From Acetobacteraceae bacterium (GTDB lineage: Bacteria; Pseudomonadota; Alphaproteobacteria; Acetobacterales; Acetobacteraceae), in contig DNXO01000020.1 in assembly GCA_003506895.1 (NCBI GenBank), positions 139,649 to 203,648 on the forward strand: a stretch of 64,000 bases of DNA, read 5' to 3'. The position numbers and the translations under genes were made by a program. Under the pieces are notes generated by a model. That model saw only the letters and a program-made list of their open reading frames with translations, was not told the DNA's origin and did no database searches. This document shows, piece by piece, positions 50,865 through 60,232 of the stretch. Positions within the stretch are counted from its first letter, which is position 1; every line of letters starts with the position of its first letter.

Positions 50865-51368
50865 ATGAACGAAACCGCCGCCCCGTTGGTCGGGATTATC
50901 ATGGGCAGCCAGTCAGACTGGCCGACCATGACCCATGCTTCCGAGATGCTGACGAAACTCGCCGTTCCGCATGAAGTCCGCATCGTATCGGCCCACCGCA
51001 CGCCAGACCGCCTGCGTGACTATGCCAACACCGCGCGTGACCGCGGCGTGAAGGCAATCATCGCCGGGGCAGGGGGCGCGGCCCATCTTCCGGGTATGTG
51101 CGCCGCTTGGACTCCGCTGCCGGTGTTGGGCGTGCCGATAGAGTCCCATGCGCTGAAGGGCATGGACAGCCTGCTGTCCATCGTTCAGATGCCGGCCGGT
51201 ATTCCTGTCGGCGCTTTGGCGATCGGCCGAGCGGGGGCGGTGAATGCGGCGTTGCTGGCGGCCGCGATGCTGGCGACCACCGACCCGGCGTTGGCCGCCC
51301 GCCTCGACGCTCTGCGGGCCGAACAGACCGGTGCCGTTGGCGACGTGCCCGTTTCCATCCCCACATGA
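50865..51368 (+). CDS. purE: N5-carboxyaminoimidazole ribonucleotide mutase PurE
   Basis: A 167-residue class I PurE that converts N5-CAIR to CAIR in purine synthesis. Signature segments: IIMGSQSDWPTM, SAHRTPDRL and GAGGAAHLPGM, with H as the proton-shuttling residue. It overlaps purK as ATGA (51365-51368), the usual PurE-PurK pair. Confidence 0.96.
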   Translation: MNETAAPLVGIIMGSQSDWPTMTHASEMLTKLAVPHEVRIVSAHRTPDRLRDYANTARDRGVKAIIAGAGGAAHLPGMCAAWTPLPVLGVPIESHALKGMDSLLSIVQMPAGIPVGALAIGRAGAVNAALLAAAMLATTDPALAARLDALRAEQTGAVGDVPVSIPT

Positions 51369-52501
51369 CCCGGTTTCCGCTTCCGCCCAACGCCACCATC
51401 GGTTTGGTCGGCGGAGGGCAGCTTGGCCGGATGTCGGCGCTGGCCGCCGCCCGTTTGGGCTATCGCTGTCATATCCTGACCAGGGAAACCGATAGCCCCG
51501 CTGCTCAGGTATCCCACGCTGTTACCATCAGCGACTACAGCGACCCGGTCTCGTTGCGGGCATTTGCCAACGCCGTCGATGTCATCAGCTTCGAGTTTGA
51601 GAATGTCAGCGCCGAGGGGCTGGACCTTCTCAGCTCCATCCGTCCCGTCCGTCCGGCGCCGTCGGTGTTGCGGATCAGCCAGGACCGGATCGACGAAAAG
51701 ACCTTCCTGAACAACGCCGGCGTCGCGACCGCGCCCTGGGCGCCGGTCACCTCCCGCCAGGAATTGGAGGAGGCTGTCGCCCGCCTGGGTCTGCCGGCCG
51801 TTCTGAAGACGACCCGCCTGGGCTACGACGGCAAGGGTCAGGCGATGCTCCGCTCGCCCGAGGATATCGATGCCGCCTGGGAGCGGCTTAGTCCAAGGCC
51901 CCTGGTACTGGAGGGCTTCGTCGATTTCTCGCAGGAAATCAGCGTGGTGGTCGCTCGTGGCGCCGACGGATCCATTTCCGCGTTCGACACGGTCGAAAAC
52001 CGTCACCGGCATCATATCCTGGACCTGACGCTGGCACCGGCGCGCATCGCCGTGTCGGTGGATCAAGCCGCTCAGGCGATCGCGCGTCGTGTGGTGGAGG
52101 CGCTGGACCTGATCGGTCTGCTGGTTGTTGAGATGTTCGTGGACAGCACCGGCAAGGTGCTGGTGAACGAGATCGCGCCCCGCCCGCACAACTCAGGTCA
52201 CTGGACCATCGACGCCTGCCCGGCGAGCCAGTTTGAACTGCATATCCGGTCGATTGCCGGCTTGCCGTTGCCGCCCGCCACGCGGCATGCGGACGCGGTG
52301 ATGAAGAACCTGATTGGCCCCGAGGGCATGGCCCTTTGGCCCGTTGCTCTGGCGGAACCGGGCCTGATTCCGCACCTTTACGGTAAGGCCGAGGCGCTAC
52401 CTGGGCGGAAAATGGGGCATGTCACGCGGCTGTTTCCTCGCGGCGCACTGCCGGGCGATTTCGGAGTCGAAGCGGCATTGGGGAAGCTGGCGGAGAAGTA
52501 G
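51365..52501 (+). CDS. purK: N5-carboxyaminoimidazole ribonucleotide synthase PurK
   Basis: A 378-residue ATP-grasp enzyme that carboxylates AIR with ATP and bicarbonate. Domains: N-terminal Rossmann-like (IGLVGGGQLGRM), ATP-grasp (about 105-290: KTTRLGYDGKGQ, LVLEGFVDFSQEISVVV, VNEIAPRPHNSGHWT) and a small C-terminal domain. ATG 51365 overlaps purE. With PurE it gives the bacterial two-step route. Confidence 0.96.
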   Translation: MTRFPLPPNATIGLVGGGQLGRMSALAAARLGYRCHILTRETDSPAAQVSHAVTISDYSDPVSLRAFANAVDVISFEFENVSAEGLDLLSSIRPVRPAPSVLRISQDRIDEKTFLNNAGVATAPWAPVTSRQELEEAVARLGLPAVLKTTRLGYDGKGQAMLRSPEDIDAAWERLSPRPLVLEGFVDFSQEISVVVARGADGSISAFDTVENRHRHHILDLTLAPARIAVSVDQAAQAIARRVVEALDLIGLLVVEMFVDSTGKVLVNEIAPRPHNSGHWTIDACPASQFELHIRSIAGLPLPPATRHADAVMKNLIGPEGMALWPVALAEPGLIPHLYGKAEALPGRKMGHVTRLFPRGALPGDFGVEAALGKLAEK

Positions 52502-52534
52502 CGGGTCGGGTTGCTTCCGTCGCGTCCTGGCTGG

Positions 52535-52602
52535 GCGTGTCCCGGCCATCCTCGCACCAACCGTTGAAGCGCGGATGGCCGGAAAAAGCCCGGCCATGAC
52601 GG
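52535..52602. repeat. Dispersed intergenic palindromic repeat
   Basis: CCGGCCATCC (52542-52551) and GGATGGCCGG (52573-52582) are perfect inverted repeats, followed by AAAAAGCCCGGCCATGAC. This resembles the common alphaproteobacterial repeat whose translation gives MAGKSPAMT-like peptides. It lies in the 146-base gap after purK. Confidence 0.5.
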
Positions 52603-52647
52603 CGAAGGGGGATCAAGTCCTGTCCGCCCCCCGGTACAGCCCGTCAG

Positions 52648-53565
52648 CTACTGCGGCATCGCCTGCGGAATGATCGTGGTCACGATCGACGCGTCCAGCG
52701 CCTCGTAATCATGATACCCGATCGTCTGATAGAGCTCCGCTCGGGTTTGCATGTGGTCAACCATGTTCTGCGTTCCGCCATCCCGCTTGATCGCGGCGTA
52801 CAGCTTCGCCTGGGCCTTGTTCGCCACCCGTAGCGAACTCACCGGCCAGATCACCATCTTGTAGCCCATCGCCTCAAACTCGCTGGCGGTGAAGAACGGC
52901 GTCCGGCCAAATTCGGTCATGTTCGCCAGTAGCGGCACGCCCGGCAGCCGAGCCGCCACTTCCTTGAACATCTCGGCGTTGGTCAGAGCCTCGGGGAAGA
53001 TCGCATCCGCGCCGGCTTCCATGAACAATTTGGCACGGGCCACCGACCCGTCGATGCCCTCGGACGCCGCGGCGTCGGTGCGCGCGATGATGACCATGTG
53101 CCGGCGGGCGCGGCGGGCGGCCGCGATCTTGGCGGCCATGTCGTGCGGATCGGCCAGCCGCTTGTCGTTCAGGTGGCCACACTTCTTAGGCAGCAACTGA
53201 TCCTCGATCTGCACGGCGGCACCGCCTGCATCCTCAAAGCTGCGGATCATGTGCATGACATTCAGCGTCTCGCCGTAGCCGGTGTCGCCATCGACCAGGA
53301 TGGGCAGGCCGGTTGCGCGGGCGATCTGACGGACGAAGAAGCACACTTCATCCACGGTGATCATGCCTAGATCGGGGATGCCCATGGACGCGGTCATCGC
53401 CGCCCCGGAGAGATACAGACCCTCGAACCCCGCCGCCTTCGCCTGTAGCCCCGCCTGGCCGTTATGCGCGCCCGGAAGCTGCACAATGCCTGGACGTGCC
53501 AGCAGGGCACGGAAGCGGTCACCCGCTGGGGCGGAGGGAAGGTCGTCGGCAACGAGGTAGGTCAT
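52648..53565 (-). CDS. Methylisocitrate lyase/oxaloacetate decarboxylase family (PrpB-like)
   Basis: A 305-residue isocitrate-lyase/PEP-mutase superfamily enzyme. Landmarks: LPGAHNGQAGLQAKAAGFEGLYLSGAA, metal/substrate residues in VDGDTGYGE, and the catalytic KKCGH loop (LLPKKCGHLNDK). KKCGH is the methylisocitrate-lyase form, so cleavage of 2-methylisocitrate to succinate and pyruvate is likely; a carboxyphosphonoenolpyruvate-type relative is the alternative. AGGAG precedes ATG 53565. No prpC or prpD neighbours are visible. Confidence 0.85.
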   Translation of the reverse strand: MTYLVADDLPSAPAGDRFRALLARPGIVQLPGAHNGQAGLQAKAAGFEGLYLSGAAMTASMGIPDLGMITVDEVCFFVRQIARATGLPILVDGDTGYGETLNVMHMIRSFEDAGGAAVQIEDQLLPKKCGHLNDKRLADPHDMAAKIAAARRARRHMVIIARTDAAASEGIDGSVARAKLFMEAGADAIFPEALTNAEMFKEVAARLPGVPLLANMTEFGRTPFFTASEFEAMGYKMVIWPVSSLRVANKAQAKLYAAIKRDGGTQNMVDHMQTRAELYQTIGYHDYEALDASIVTTIIPQAMPQ

Positions 53566-53780
53566 GGTGGCTCCTTTTGCGGATTCGGATAGCCGATCGG
53601 GGGGCGAAAGAACAGAGTGGGTGCTGACGCGCCGCCCTGGCTTGCTGCCCGGGAACGCAGTGATGCGCTGCACGCAGCTTCAGCATTGACCCGTTCAAAG
53701 GACGCGAACCGAGCCCCCAACTTGGCGCCGGACGATGGCGCCCCGTGGGGATTGCCCGAGGGGCTGCTATCCAGAGCCGT

Positions 53781-54491
53781 CTAGATAATGCCTGACGCCA
53801 TTGGCGCCGCGACGATGTGCTCCTCCACCCCGCGGACGCCAGCCGTGTTCTCGGCTGCAACCCGCAGGGCCTTCCGCTCAGCGTCCGAGCGGTCGTCCGA
53901 ACTCCAGATATGGACGACGCCATCACGGACGATGACATCGTCCGCCCAAACCCGAGCCCAATCCTGCCCTTGAAGTTCAGCCAGGATTTGCCGCCTGATC
54001 GTGCGGTCGTCGGCATCGGTCGCGGTCGCCGCCGGCATCCCGGCCGCCACCAGCGCCCGCACCAGATTCGCCCGGCTGACGATTCCGACGACCTGTCCGT
54101 CGCGGACCACGGGCACCCGCTTGATCCGTTTGGTTTCAAACAAGTTGGCGATTTCTTCCAGTTCGGTCGTCTCGCTGACCGTGATCACGTCGGTCGTCAT
54201 CAGATCGCCGACGTTATGACTGTGGGATTTCACGTAGTCGCGGGCGCGATCCCGCTCCCACGCGAAAAGATCGAACCAGCGGGTGCGTCGCTTCTCCGTC
54301 CGCCGTTGGGTTGCTGTTTCCGTGCGGAACAGGAGGTCACCCTCGCTGACAATTCCAATCAGCTTCTTGTCCGCATCGACAACTGGCGCGCCGCTGATCC
54401 CATATTGCCCCAGCAGGGTCGCCAATTCTTGTACAGTGGTATCAGGTGAAACCGTGATCACTTTGGTGGTCATCACGTCCGAGGCACGCAT
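53781..54491 (-). CDS. CBS-pair plus BON-domain protein
   Basis: A 236-residue protein: CBS 1 (about 1-58, MTTKVITVSPDTTV...APVVDADKKLIGIVSEGDLL), a charged linker, CBS 2 (about 92-150, VPVVRDGQVVGIVSRANLVRAL) and a C-terminal BON domain (about 165-232). CBS pairs bind adenosyl ligands; BON domains may bind membranes. ATG 54491 follows a GGGGGA tract and matches the usual MRA-DVMT start; ATG 54506 is an alternative. Widely found as a stress or signalling protein of unknown target. Confidence 0.85.
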   Translation of the reverse strand: MRASDVMTTKVITVSPDTTVQELATLLGQYGISGAPVVDADKKLIGIVSEGDLLFRTETATQRRTEKRRTRWFDLFAWERDRARDYVKSHSHNVGDLMTTDVITVSETTELEEIANLFETKRIKRVPVVRDGQVVGIVSRANLVRALVAAGMPAATATDADDRTIRRQILAELQGQDWARVWADDVIVRDGVVHIWSSDDRSDAERKALRVAAENTAGVRGVEEHIVAAPMASGII

Positions 54492-54663
54492 CGGTCGATC
54501 CCCCATGTAGGTTCACGTTCAACGCTGCCATATCTCAGTCAAAGACACCTTGATTCAAGTCAATTCTTTACTTTGTGCACCCCAAAAGCCGCGTTAGCAG
54601 TTTCGACGAGGAGACGACCGACCAACTGGCGCCAATCTGGCTATGAGCCGCACAGACCAACCG

Positions 54664-55668
54664 TTAAGCCGGATGGACGGCGCCCTGGATGTCCCGCACC
54701 GACCCGTCCGCCTGCCGATAATCCGGCCCAACCGGCACTTTCCCATATCCGCCCGGGATATCCAGCACATAGGTCGGCCATGCCAATCCCGTGACCCGCC
54801 CGCGCAGGCCCTCCAGAAGGGCTCGGCCTTCCTCGATAGGGACGCGAAACCGAGCAGTCCCGGGGGCGGGGTCCAATTGGTGCAGGTAGTAGGGCTTCAC
54901 CCGCGCCGCGATCATTGCCCGGAACAGGCCCTCCAGTGCCTGCACGCTGTCGTTCACCCCGCGCAGCAACACGGACTGCCCGAGCACCGGAATGCCCAAT
55001 GCCTGAACTCTGCGCAGCGCCGTCTTTGCGGCGGGCGAGAACTCACGCCCATGGTTCGCATGGACGACCAGCCACATCGAGCGATCCGTCTCCATCGCCG
55101 CCGCCAGTTCATCCGAAAGCCGCTCGGGATCGGCCACCGGCACGCGCGAGTGAATCCGGATCGTCTGGATATGCGGCATGGCTGACAGTGTGCCGATGAT
55201 CTCCCGCAGCCGCCGAGGCGACAACATCAGCGGATCGCCGCCGGTCAGGATCACCTCGGTCACCCGTGGATGGGCGGCAAACCAATCATATGCGATGGCG
55301 AGTTCGGCGTCCGTCAACACGCCGCCATCGGGGCCGACATGCTCCCGCCGGAAGCAGAACCGGCAATACACCGGGCAAATCAGCAGCGGTTTCAGCAGCG
55401 CCCGATCCGGATACCGATGCACCACGCCCTTCACCGGAGACAACGCATCGTCGCCGATGGGATCAACGCTTTCGAACGGAGCGGTGACCAACTCAGCCGG
55501 ATCGGGAATGAATTGCCGCGCGATCGGATCATCCGGTGACTGGATCAACGCCTGCATGGCGGGCGAAACCGCGACCGCATAGCGCGCTTCGGTGGCGGCT
55601 GCCGCTTCCACCGCGGCGGGCGTGATCAGGCCGGCCGCCAGTAACGCCTGTGCGCTGCGGAGCGTCAG
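54664..55668 (-). CDS. KamA/EpmB-family radical SAM lysine 2,3-aminomutase
   Basis: About 334 residues. The radical-SAM cluster motif is C98-PVY-C102-RF-C105, followed by VILTGGDPLML and the PLP-lysine region DIPGGYGKVP near the C-terminus. The length fits EpmB (EF-P beta-lysylation) better than clostridial KamA (about 416). The start is unclear. Homologs begin with MTLRS-like sequence, which aligns with a CTG codon at 55668 overlapping the upstream stop (CTGA); an ATG at 55755 would overlap that gene by 90 bases. epmA is not seen nearby. Confidence 0.82.
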   Translation of the reverse strand: MTLRSAQALLAAGLITPAAVEAAAATEARYAVAVSPAMQALIQSPDDPIARQFIPDPAELVTAPFESVDPIGDDALSPVKGVVHRYPDRALLKPLLICPVYCRFCFRREHVGPDGGVLTDAELAIAYDWFAAHPRVTEVILTGGDPLMLSPRRLREIIGTLSAMPHIQTIRIHSRVPVADPERLSDELAAAMETDRSMWLVVHANHGREFSPAAKTALRRVQALGIPVLGQSVLLRGVNDSVQALEGLFRAMIAARVKPYYLHQLDPAPGTARFRVPIEEGRALLEGLRGRVTGLAWPTYVLDIPGGYGKVPVGPDYRQADGSVRDIQGAVHPA

Positions 55669-56891
55669 GTTTTCACGAAGGCGCAGGCCAGCGTTTCCAT
55701 CGGCTGGAACGCCATGTCCTGCGGTACTGTCGCCAACAGCTTGAATTGATCCCATTCGCCCTTCGACTCGGCCGGAGACTTCGTCTCCCACACATGGTTC
55801 GCATGCACGTGCTTGCCATCCGCCCGCACGATGCCGGTTCCATACAACGGATCGGACACGGGTAAAGCCTTCATCTGCTCCACCGCCGCACGCCCGCTGG
55901 CCTTTGCCTTGTCCGGCCCCATCGCCGCCACCGCCTTCAGGTAATGCCAAACCGCGGAGTAGCAGCCGGCATGGAAGTAGTTCGGATAGGCCTTGTGATA
56001 GCGCGGCGCGAACCGGGCGGCGAAGGCTCGGGTGCCCTCATTCATGTCCCAATAGAATGGCATCGCGCCGACGATCCCGGCGGCCGCTTCCAGGCCCACA
56101 GAACGGGAGATGTAGTCCTGATAGACCAGGCAGGCGATTTTGACGCCGGACTGGGGCAGGCCGAACTCGTGCGCCTGCTTGATGCAGTTGGCGGTGTCGT
56201 CACCGGCATTGGCCAGGCACAGCACCTTCGCCTTGCTGGCCTGGGCCTGGAGGATATAGGCGGAGAAGTCGGTTGTGCCCGGGAACGGATAGGCGGCCAT
56301 GCCGGCGACCTTGCCGCCCATCTGCTCGACGATGGTGGCGGTGTCCTTCACCATTGTGTGGCCGGAGATGTAGTCGGGCTTGATGAAGAACCAGCTATCC
56401 CCGCCTGCCTGCACCAGTCCGCGGGTGATGGCGTTGGAGTTGGACCACAGGTCGTAGGTCCACTGGACCTGGTTTGGCGTGCAGTATTTCCCGGTCAGAT
56501 CGGGAATGCCGGCAGCAGTGAAGATAACGACTTTGTCCTTGTCCTTGGCCACCTGACCGACGGCGATCGCCACGGCGGACTGTGGGATGTCGAAGATCGC
56601 GTCCACGCCTTCCTGATCATACCAGGACCGCGCGATGGAGGCGCCGACATCCGGCTTCAGCAGCATATCGCCCTGGATCACCTCCACCGAAATGGCCGGA
56701 TGGGCTTTCATAAAATCCTCCGCCGCCATCTGCGCCGCCAGGAAGTCGCCGGGGCCGGAGGCTTCGGCGTATGGCCCGGACATATCGGACAGCACGCCGA
56801 TCTTCATGGTGGAAGCCGCACTGGCGGTGCGGATCGCGGGCATGGACAGGGCAGCAGCCCCGGCGAGCAGGGTTCGGCGGCGAATTTGCAT
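55665..56891 (-). CDS. ABC transporter substrate-binding protein, branched-chain/carboxylate type
   Basis: A 408-residue periplasmic binding protein of the type I (LivJ-like) fold. The N-terminus MQIRRRTLLAGAAALSMPA is a twin-arginine-like signal. The mature part begins MKIGVLSDMSGPYAEASGPG and has the typical FFIKPDYISGHTM and PGTTDFSAYILQAQASKA segments. An ACGGAGACG ribosome site precedes ATG 56891. No permease is adjacent; the liv-type genes at the window's left end are 55 kb away. The ligand is unknown, perhaps an aromatic or short acid. Confidence 0.88.
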   Translation of the reverse strand: MQIRRRTLLAGAAALSMPAIRTASAASTMKIGVLSDMSGPYAEASGPGDFLAAQMAAEDFMKAHPAISVEVIQGDMLLKPDVGASIARSWYDQEGVDAIFDIPQSAVAIAVGQVAKDKDKVVIFTAAGIPDLTGKYCTPNQVQWTYDLWSNSNAITRGLVQAGGDSWFFIKPDYISGHTMVKDTATIVEQMGGKVAGMAAYPFPGTTDFSAYILQAQASKAKVLCLANAGDDTANCIKQAHEFGLPQSGVKIACLVYQDYISRSVGLEAAAGIVGAMPFYWDMNEGTRAFAARFAPRYHKAYPNYFHAGCYSAVWHYLKAVAAMGPDKAKASGRAAVEQMKALPVSDPLYGTGIVRADGKHVHANHVWETKSPAESKGEWDQFKLLATVPQDMAFQPMETLACAFVKT

Positions 56892-56955
56892 GGACGTCTC
56901 CGTTGTATTTTTAGTTTTGAATCATTCCCTTAGGCATCGATGTGGCGCCATTGGT

Positions 56956-58569
56956 TTAAGGGCGCATCCCAAACGACGACGGCCCTGGCGTGCGCAGCGG
57001 CGCTGCCAGATTCGCGAAATCGCACAGCAGTTTGCGCGTGTCCCTCGGGTCTATCACTTCGTCCACCCAGAATGCCTCGGCGGTTCGGTATGGCGAGCGC
57101 AGCCGGTTCAACCGAGTCTCGATCTCTTCCAGTTTGGCGGCGGGGTCGGGTGCCGCGTCGATTTCGGCGCGATAGGCCGCCTCGATCCCGCCCTCCAGCG
57201 GCAGCGAGCCCCAGCTTGCGGATGGCCAGGCGTAGCGGAGGCAGAGATGACCGACGGGCTGGTGGCCCAGTCCGCCAACGCCGTAGCAGTTGCGGACAAT
57301 GATGCTGCACCAGGGCACCGTGGTTTGGTTGATCGCCGTCAGCGCGCGGACACCCCAGCGGATGACGGCGTTGCTCTCGGCGCGCAGGCCGACCTGGAAG
57401 CCGGGGCAATCCACAAGATGAACGATCGGCAGGTGGAAGGTTTGCGCCATATCGACGAAGCGGATGATCTTGCTGCAGGCGTCCGCCGTCCAGGCCCCGC
57501 CCTCGAACAGCGGGTCGCCGGCCAGCACCGCCACCGGCCAGCCGTCCAGCCGCGCGAGGCCGGTGATGATGGAGCGGCCGAACAAAGCGCCCATCTCGAA
57601 GAAGCTGTCCTTGTCGAACACCGACGAGACGATCCGCCGCATGTGGTAGGCTTGCAGCTTGACCTTCGGGATCGCGGAAATCAGCGCCTCATCACGACGG
57701 TTCGGGTCGTCCCAGCCACGCACGCGGGGCGGCAGGTCGTAAACCGAGCTGGGCATGTAGGACAGGAACTTGCGGGCCGCCGCGAAGGCCTGTTCCTCGG
57801 TATCGACGGCATGGTCAACCGCGCCGCAGCGCAATTGGATCTGCCAGCCGCCAAGTTCCTGTTTGGTCCGCGGTTCGCCCAGGCGTTCCACGACCGGAGG
57901 TCCCGCGACGAAGACGGCGGCGATTTCCTTCACCATCACCGCGTAGTGCGACGCGACCAGCCGCGCGGCGCCTAGCCCAGCGACCGATCCCAGACCCAGC
58001 CCCACGACCGGAACCTGACCCATCTGATCGGCGACAAGGTCGAAGGAGGTCGTCTCGGTCAGGCCCCCAGGCAGATTGGCGCGTCCGGTAGTCTCGATCG
58101 TCTTCACCGACCCACCGCCGCCGGAGCCTTCGATCAGCCGGATGATCGGCATGCGGAAGCTGGTCGCCATCTCCTCCGACATCTTGGGCTTGCCCTTGAT
58201 GGAGGCGTCGGCCGATCCCCCGCGCAGGGTGAAGTCGTCACCGGCGACAACGACCGGGCGTCCATCCACGGTGCCGCGGCCAAACACGCAGTTGCCGGGC
58301 ATGAAGCCGATGAGGTTGCTCTTGTCGTCGTAAGTGCCCTTGCCGGCGATGCTGCCAACCTCCTTGAATGTGCCGGGGTCAAGCAGGCTGTCGATCCGCT
58401 CTCGCACCGTTAGCCGGCCGCCGGCATGTTGACGGGCGACGCGGTCCTTGCCGCCAAGTTCGCAGGCGAGGGCCTTGCGTTGCCGAAGCTCCTCCAGTTC
58501 GGGTTCCCAACCGACAGGGGATGCCTGCACCGGGGCGGCAAAAGGTTCAGAGACGTTGTCGTCGGCCAT
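56956..58569 (-). CDS. Acyl-CoA carboxylase, carboxyltransferase (beta) subunit
   Basis: A 537-residue carboxyltransferase of the methylmalonyl/propionyl/methylcrotonyl-CoA carboxylase beta family. N-domain: RLTVRERIDSLLDPGTFKE, GRPVVVAGDDFTLRGGSA, and IEGSGGGGSV oxyanion loop. C-domain: FGRSIITGLARLDGWPVAVLAGD, IRFVDMAQTFHLPIVHLVDCPGF. It moves CO2 from carboxybiotin to an acyl-CoA. The biotinylated alpha subunit is not adjacent. ATG 58569 is preferred; ATG 58590 is possible. It follows the binding-protein gene direction. Confidence 0.9.
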   Translation of the reverse strand: MADDNVSEPFAAPVQASPVGWEPELEELRQRKALACELGGKDRVARQHAGGRLTVRERIDSLLDPGTFKEVGSIAGKGTYDDKSNLIGFMPGNCVFGRGTVDGRPVVVAGDDFTLRGGSADASIKGKPKMSEEMATSFRMPIIRLIEGSGGGGSVKTIETTGRANLPGGLTETTSFDLVADQMGQVPVVGLGLGSVAGLGAARLVASHYAVMVKEIAAVFVAGPPVVERLGEPRTKQELGGWQIQLRCGAVDHAVDTEEQAFAAARKFLSYMPSSVYDLPPRVRGWDDPNRRDEALISAIPKVKLQAYHMRRIVSSVFDKDSFFEMGALFGRSIITGLARLDGWPVAVLAGDPLFEGGAWTADACSKIIRFVDMAQTFHLPIVHLVDCPGFQVGLRAESNAVIRWGVRALTAINQTTVPWCSIIVRNCYGVGGLGHQPVGHLCLRYAWPSASWGSLPLEGGIEAAYRAEIDAAPDPAAKLEEIETRLNRLRSPYRTAEAFWVDEVIDPRDTRKLLCDFANLAAPLRTPGPSSFGMRP

Positions 58570-58688
58570 GCGTTTCTCGCCCGTATTCATTCTAGGTTGG
58601 CTACCGGAAGGTAGGTTATGGGCGATCTCGCGACTGTGCAAACGTGTTGTCGCGTCGGAAGCGGTCCCGGGCGGGCCCTTAGGGTGGC

Positions 58689-60125
58689 CTAAGACGGCGA
58701 CGGCGGCGCGGACGGCATGACATAGCCGCGGCTTGGCACCCTGATCCACAAAATCGGACTGATACACGCCATGGCAACAGACCATTCAATAAGGGCGACA
58801 CAAACATTCAAGACGCCCCGGGCCGGCACGATTTGATTGATTATCCAGGCTACCGCGATGGCCGCGGCAAAGCAGGCAAAGATCCGGCCGAAGGGAAACG
58901 CGATCGGCGTGACGCGGTAGGAATACACCGCTGTGACCGTGACCAGCACGACGCCTCCGGCCAATCGGCTGACCGCCGCTCCAGCCATGCCGAACAGCGG
59001 GACCAGGACGCAGGCCGCGAAGAAGGTCGCCGCCACGGCATATGCAGTACAATAGGCGTTCTTGCTGGTATGTCCCGGCTGCAAGAGCCCGACATTGAAG
59101 GCATGACTCAAGGCGAGGCATGTGACGCCGCCAAGGCAGCATCCCAGCACCAGCGGCGAGGCCACGATGCCGGGGGCGATCAGCGGCAGCACGATATCCC
59201 GAGCCAGCCAGACGCAACCGGAGAGATAGGCACACACCAAGGCGACGACCGCGGCGGTCCGCTTGAAAAACGCATGGCCCTGGTCGGGGTCGTTGATGTG
59301 CCTGAAGCGTTCGGGTGGGAACCAGAGACCGAACGGGATGACGATCGCCTGTGCCATGATCGCGGCCATCTTCAGGTGCAAGGAATACACCCCGACAGCG
59401 ATGACGCCACTGAATTCCGCCAGGAACCAGCGGTCCGTCATATCGGACACGCCATAGATGAAGGTCGTGATCAGCAGCGGAAATCCGTAGCCAACCGCGT
59501 CGCGGTAAGCCGTCCAGTCCACGCGCGGCTTGGGGCGCAGGGCGGCGATGGCCACCAGACTCAGCGCGATCACGCAGGCGCCACGCATGGTGAACACCGT
59601 TCCGACCGACAGCGGCACTGGTGCGGTAACCAGCCGGACGCCGGCAAGCAGCGCCAGATACAGCAGGTTGCGTGACACCAGCAGCGCGGCGAATGGCACG
59701 GTCGCGCCGGTGGAGCGGAACGCGGTCTGCATCATCAGGATAAGCGCCTCGCCGCCGACCGTCAGCAACAGCGCGTTCGTCCATGGCAGATGGAACGCGA
59801 ACTCGGCGACGAGGCCGATAACCAGCAAGCAGAGCAGGGTGGCCGGCACGGTGGCGGTCAACAGTGCCCCGACCACGACCGGAAGCGGCTTTCCATCGGC
59901 TTGTTGCTGTTTGACGATCGCCTGATCGATGCCGAAAAGGACCAGGCAGGCCAGCGGCAACATCAGCGGATCAGCCAGCGCCCAGATGCCGAAATCCGCG
60001 GGTGTCAGCGCTCGCCACAGAACCCGGGTCTGCACCAGGATCAGCGCCGCGGCCAGGCCGGTCGAGATTCCGTAGATCGCGATATTGCGAAGTGCCGGGC
60101 TACGCAAACGGTCGAGTATCGACAC
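58689..60125 (-). CDS. Polysaccharide flippase (Wzx-type, MOP superfamily)
   Basis: A 478-residue protein with about 12-14 membrane helices, e.g. NIAIYGISTGLAAALILVQTRVL at the N-terminus and repeats such as LVSRNLLYLALLAGV. The length, topology and lack of other motifs fit lipid-linked oligosaccharide flippases. Start GTG 60125 has GAGAGGA a few bases upstream. Glycosyltransferases are not adjacent, so the partner pathway is unknown. Confidence 0.8.
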   Translation of the reverse strand: MSILDRLRSPALRNIAIYGISTGLAAALILVQTRVLWRALTPADFGIWALADPLMLPLACLVLFGIDQAIVKQQQADGKPLPVVVGALLTATVPATLLCLLVIGLVAEFAFHLPWTNALLLTVGGEALILMMQTAFRSTGATVPFAALLVSRNLLYLALLAGVRLVTAPVPLSVGTVFTMRGACVIALSLVAIAALRPKPRVDWTAYRDAVGYGFPLLITTFIYGVSDMTDRWFLAEFSGVIAVGVYSLHLKMAAIMAQAIVIPFGLWFPPERFRHINDPDQGHAFFKRTAAVVALVCAYLSGCVWLARDIVLPLIAPGIVASPLVLGCCLGGVTCLALSHAFNVGLLQPGHTSKNAYCTAYAVAATFFAACVLVPLFGMAGAAVSRLAGGVVLVTVTAVYSYRVTPIAFPFGRIFACFAAAIAVAWIINQIVPARGVLNVCVALIEWSVAMACISPILWIRVPSRGYVMPSAPPSPS

Positions 60126-60232
60126 CTGACAGATCCTCTCTCGCCAGTCGTCCGTTACACTTTTTCGTCGTGTGACTCACCGCTTCGGTGCTTCGACCCG
60201 CGCGGATCACGCATGAGCCGGGCATGCTCGCG

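Noticed and set aside
52535..52602. A terminator or small RNA after purK
   Set aside because: The palindrome looks like a common dispersed intergenic repeat and has no T-run.
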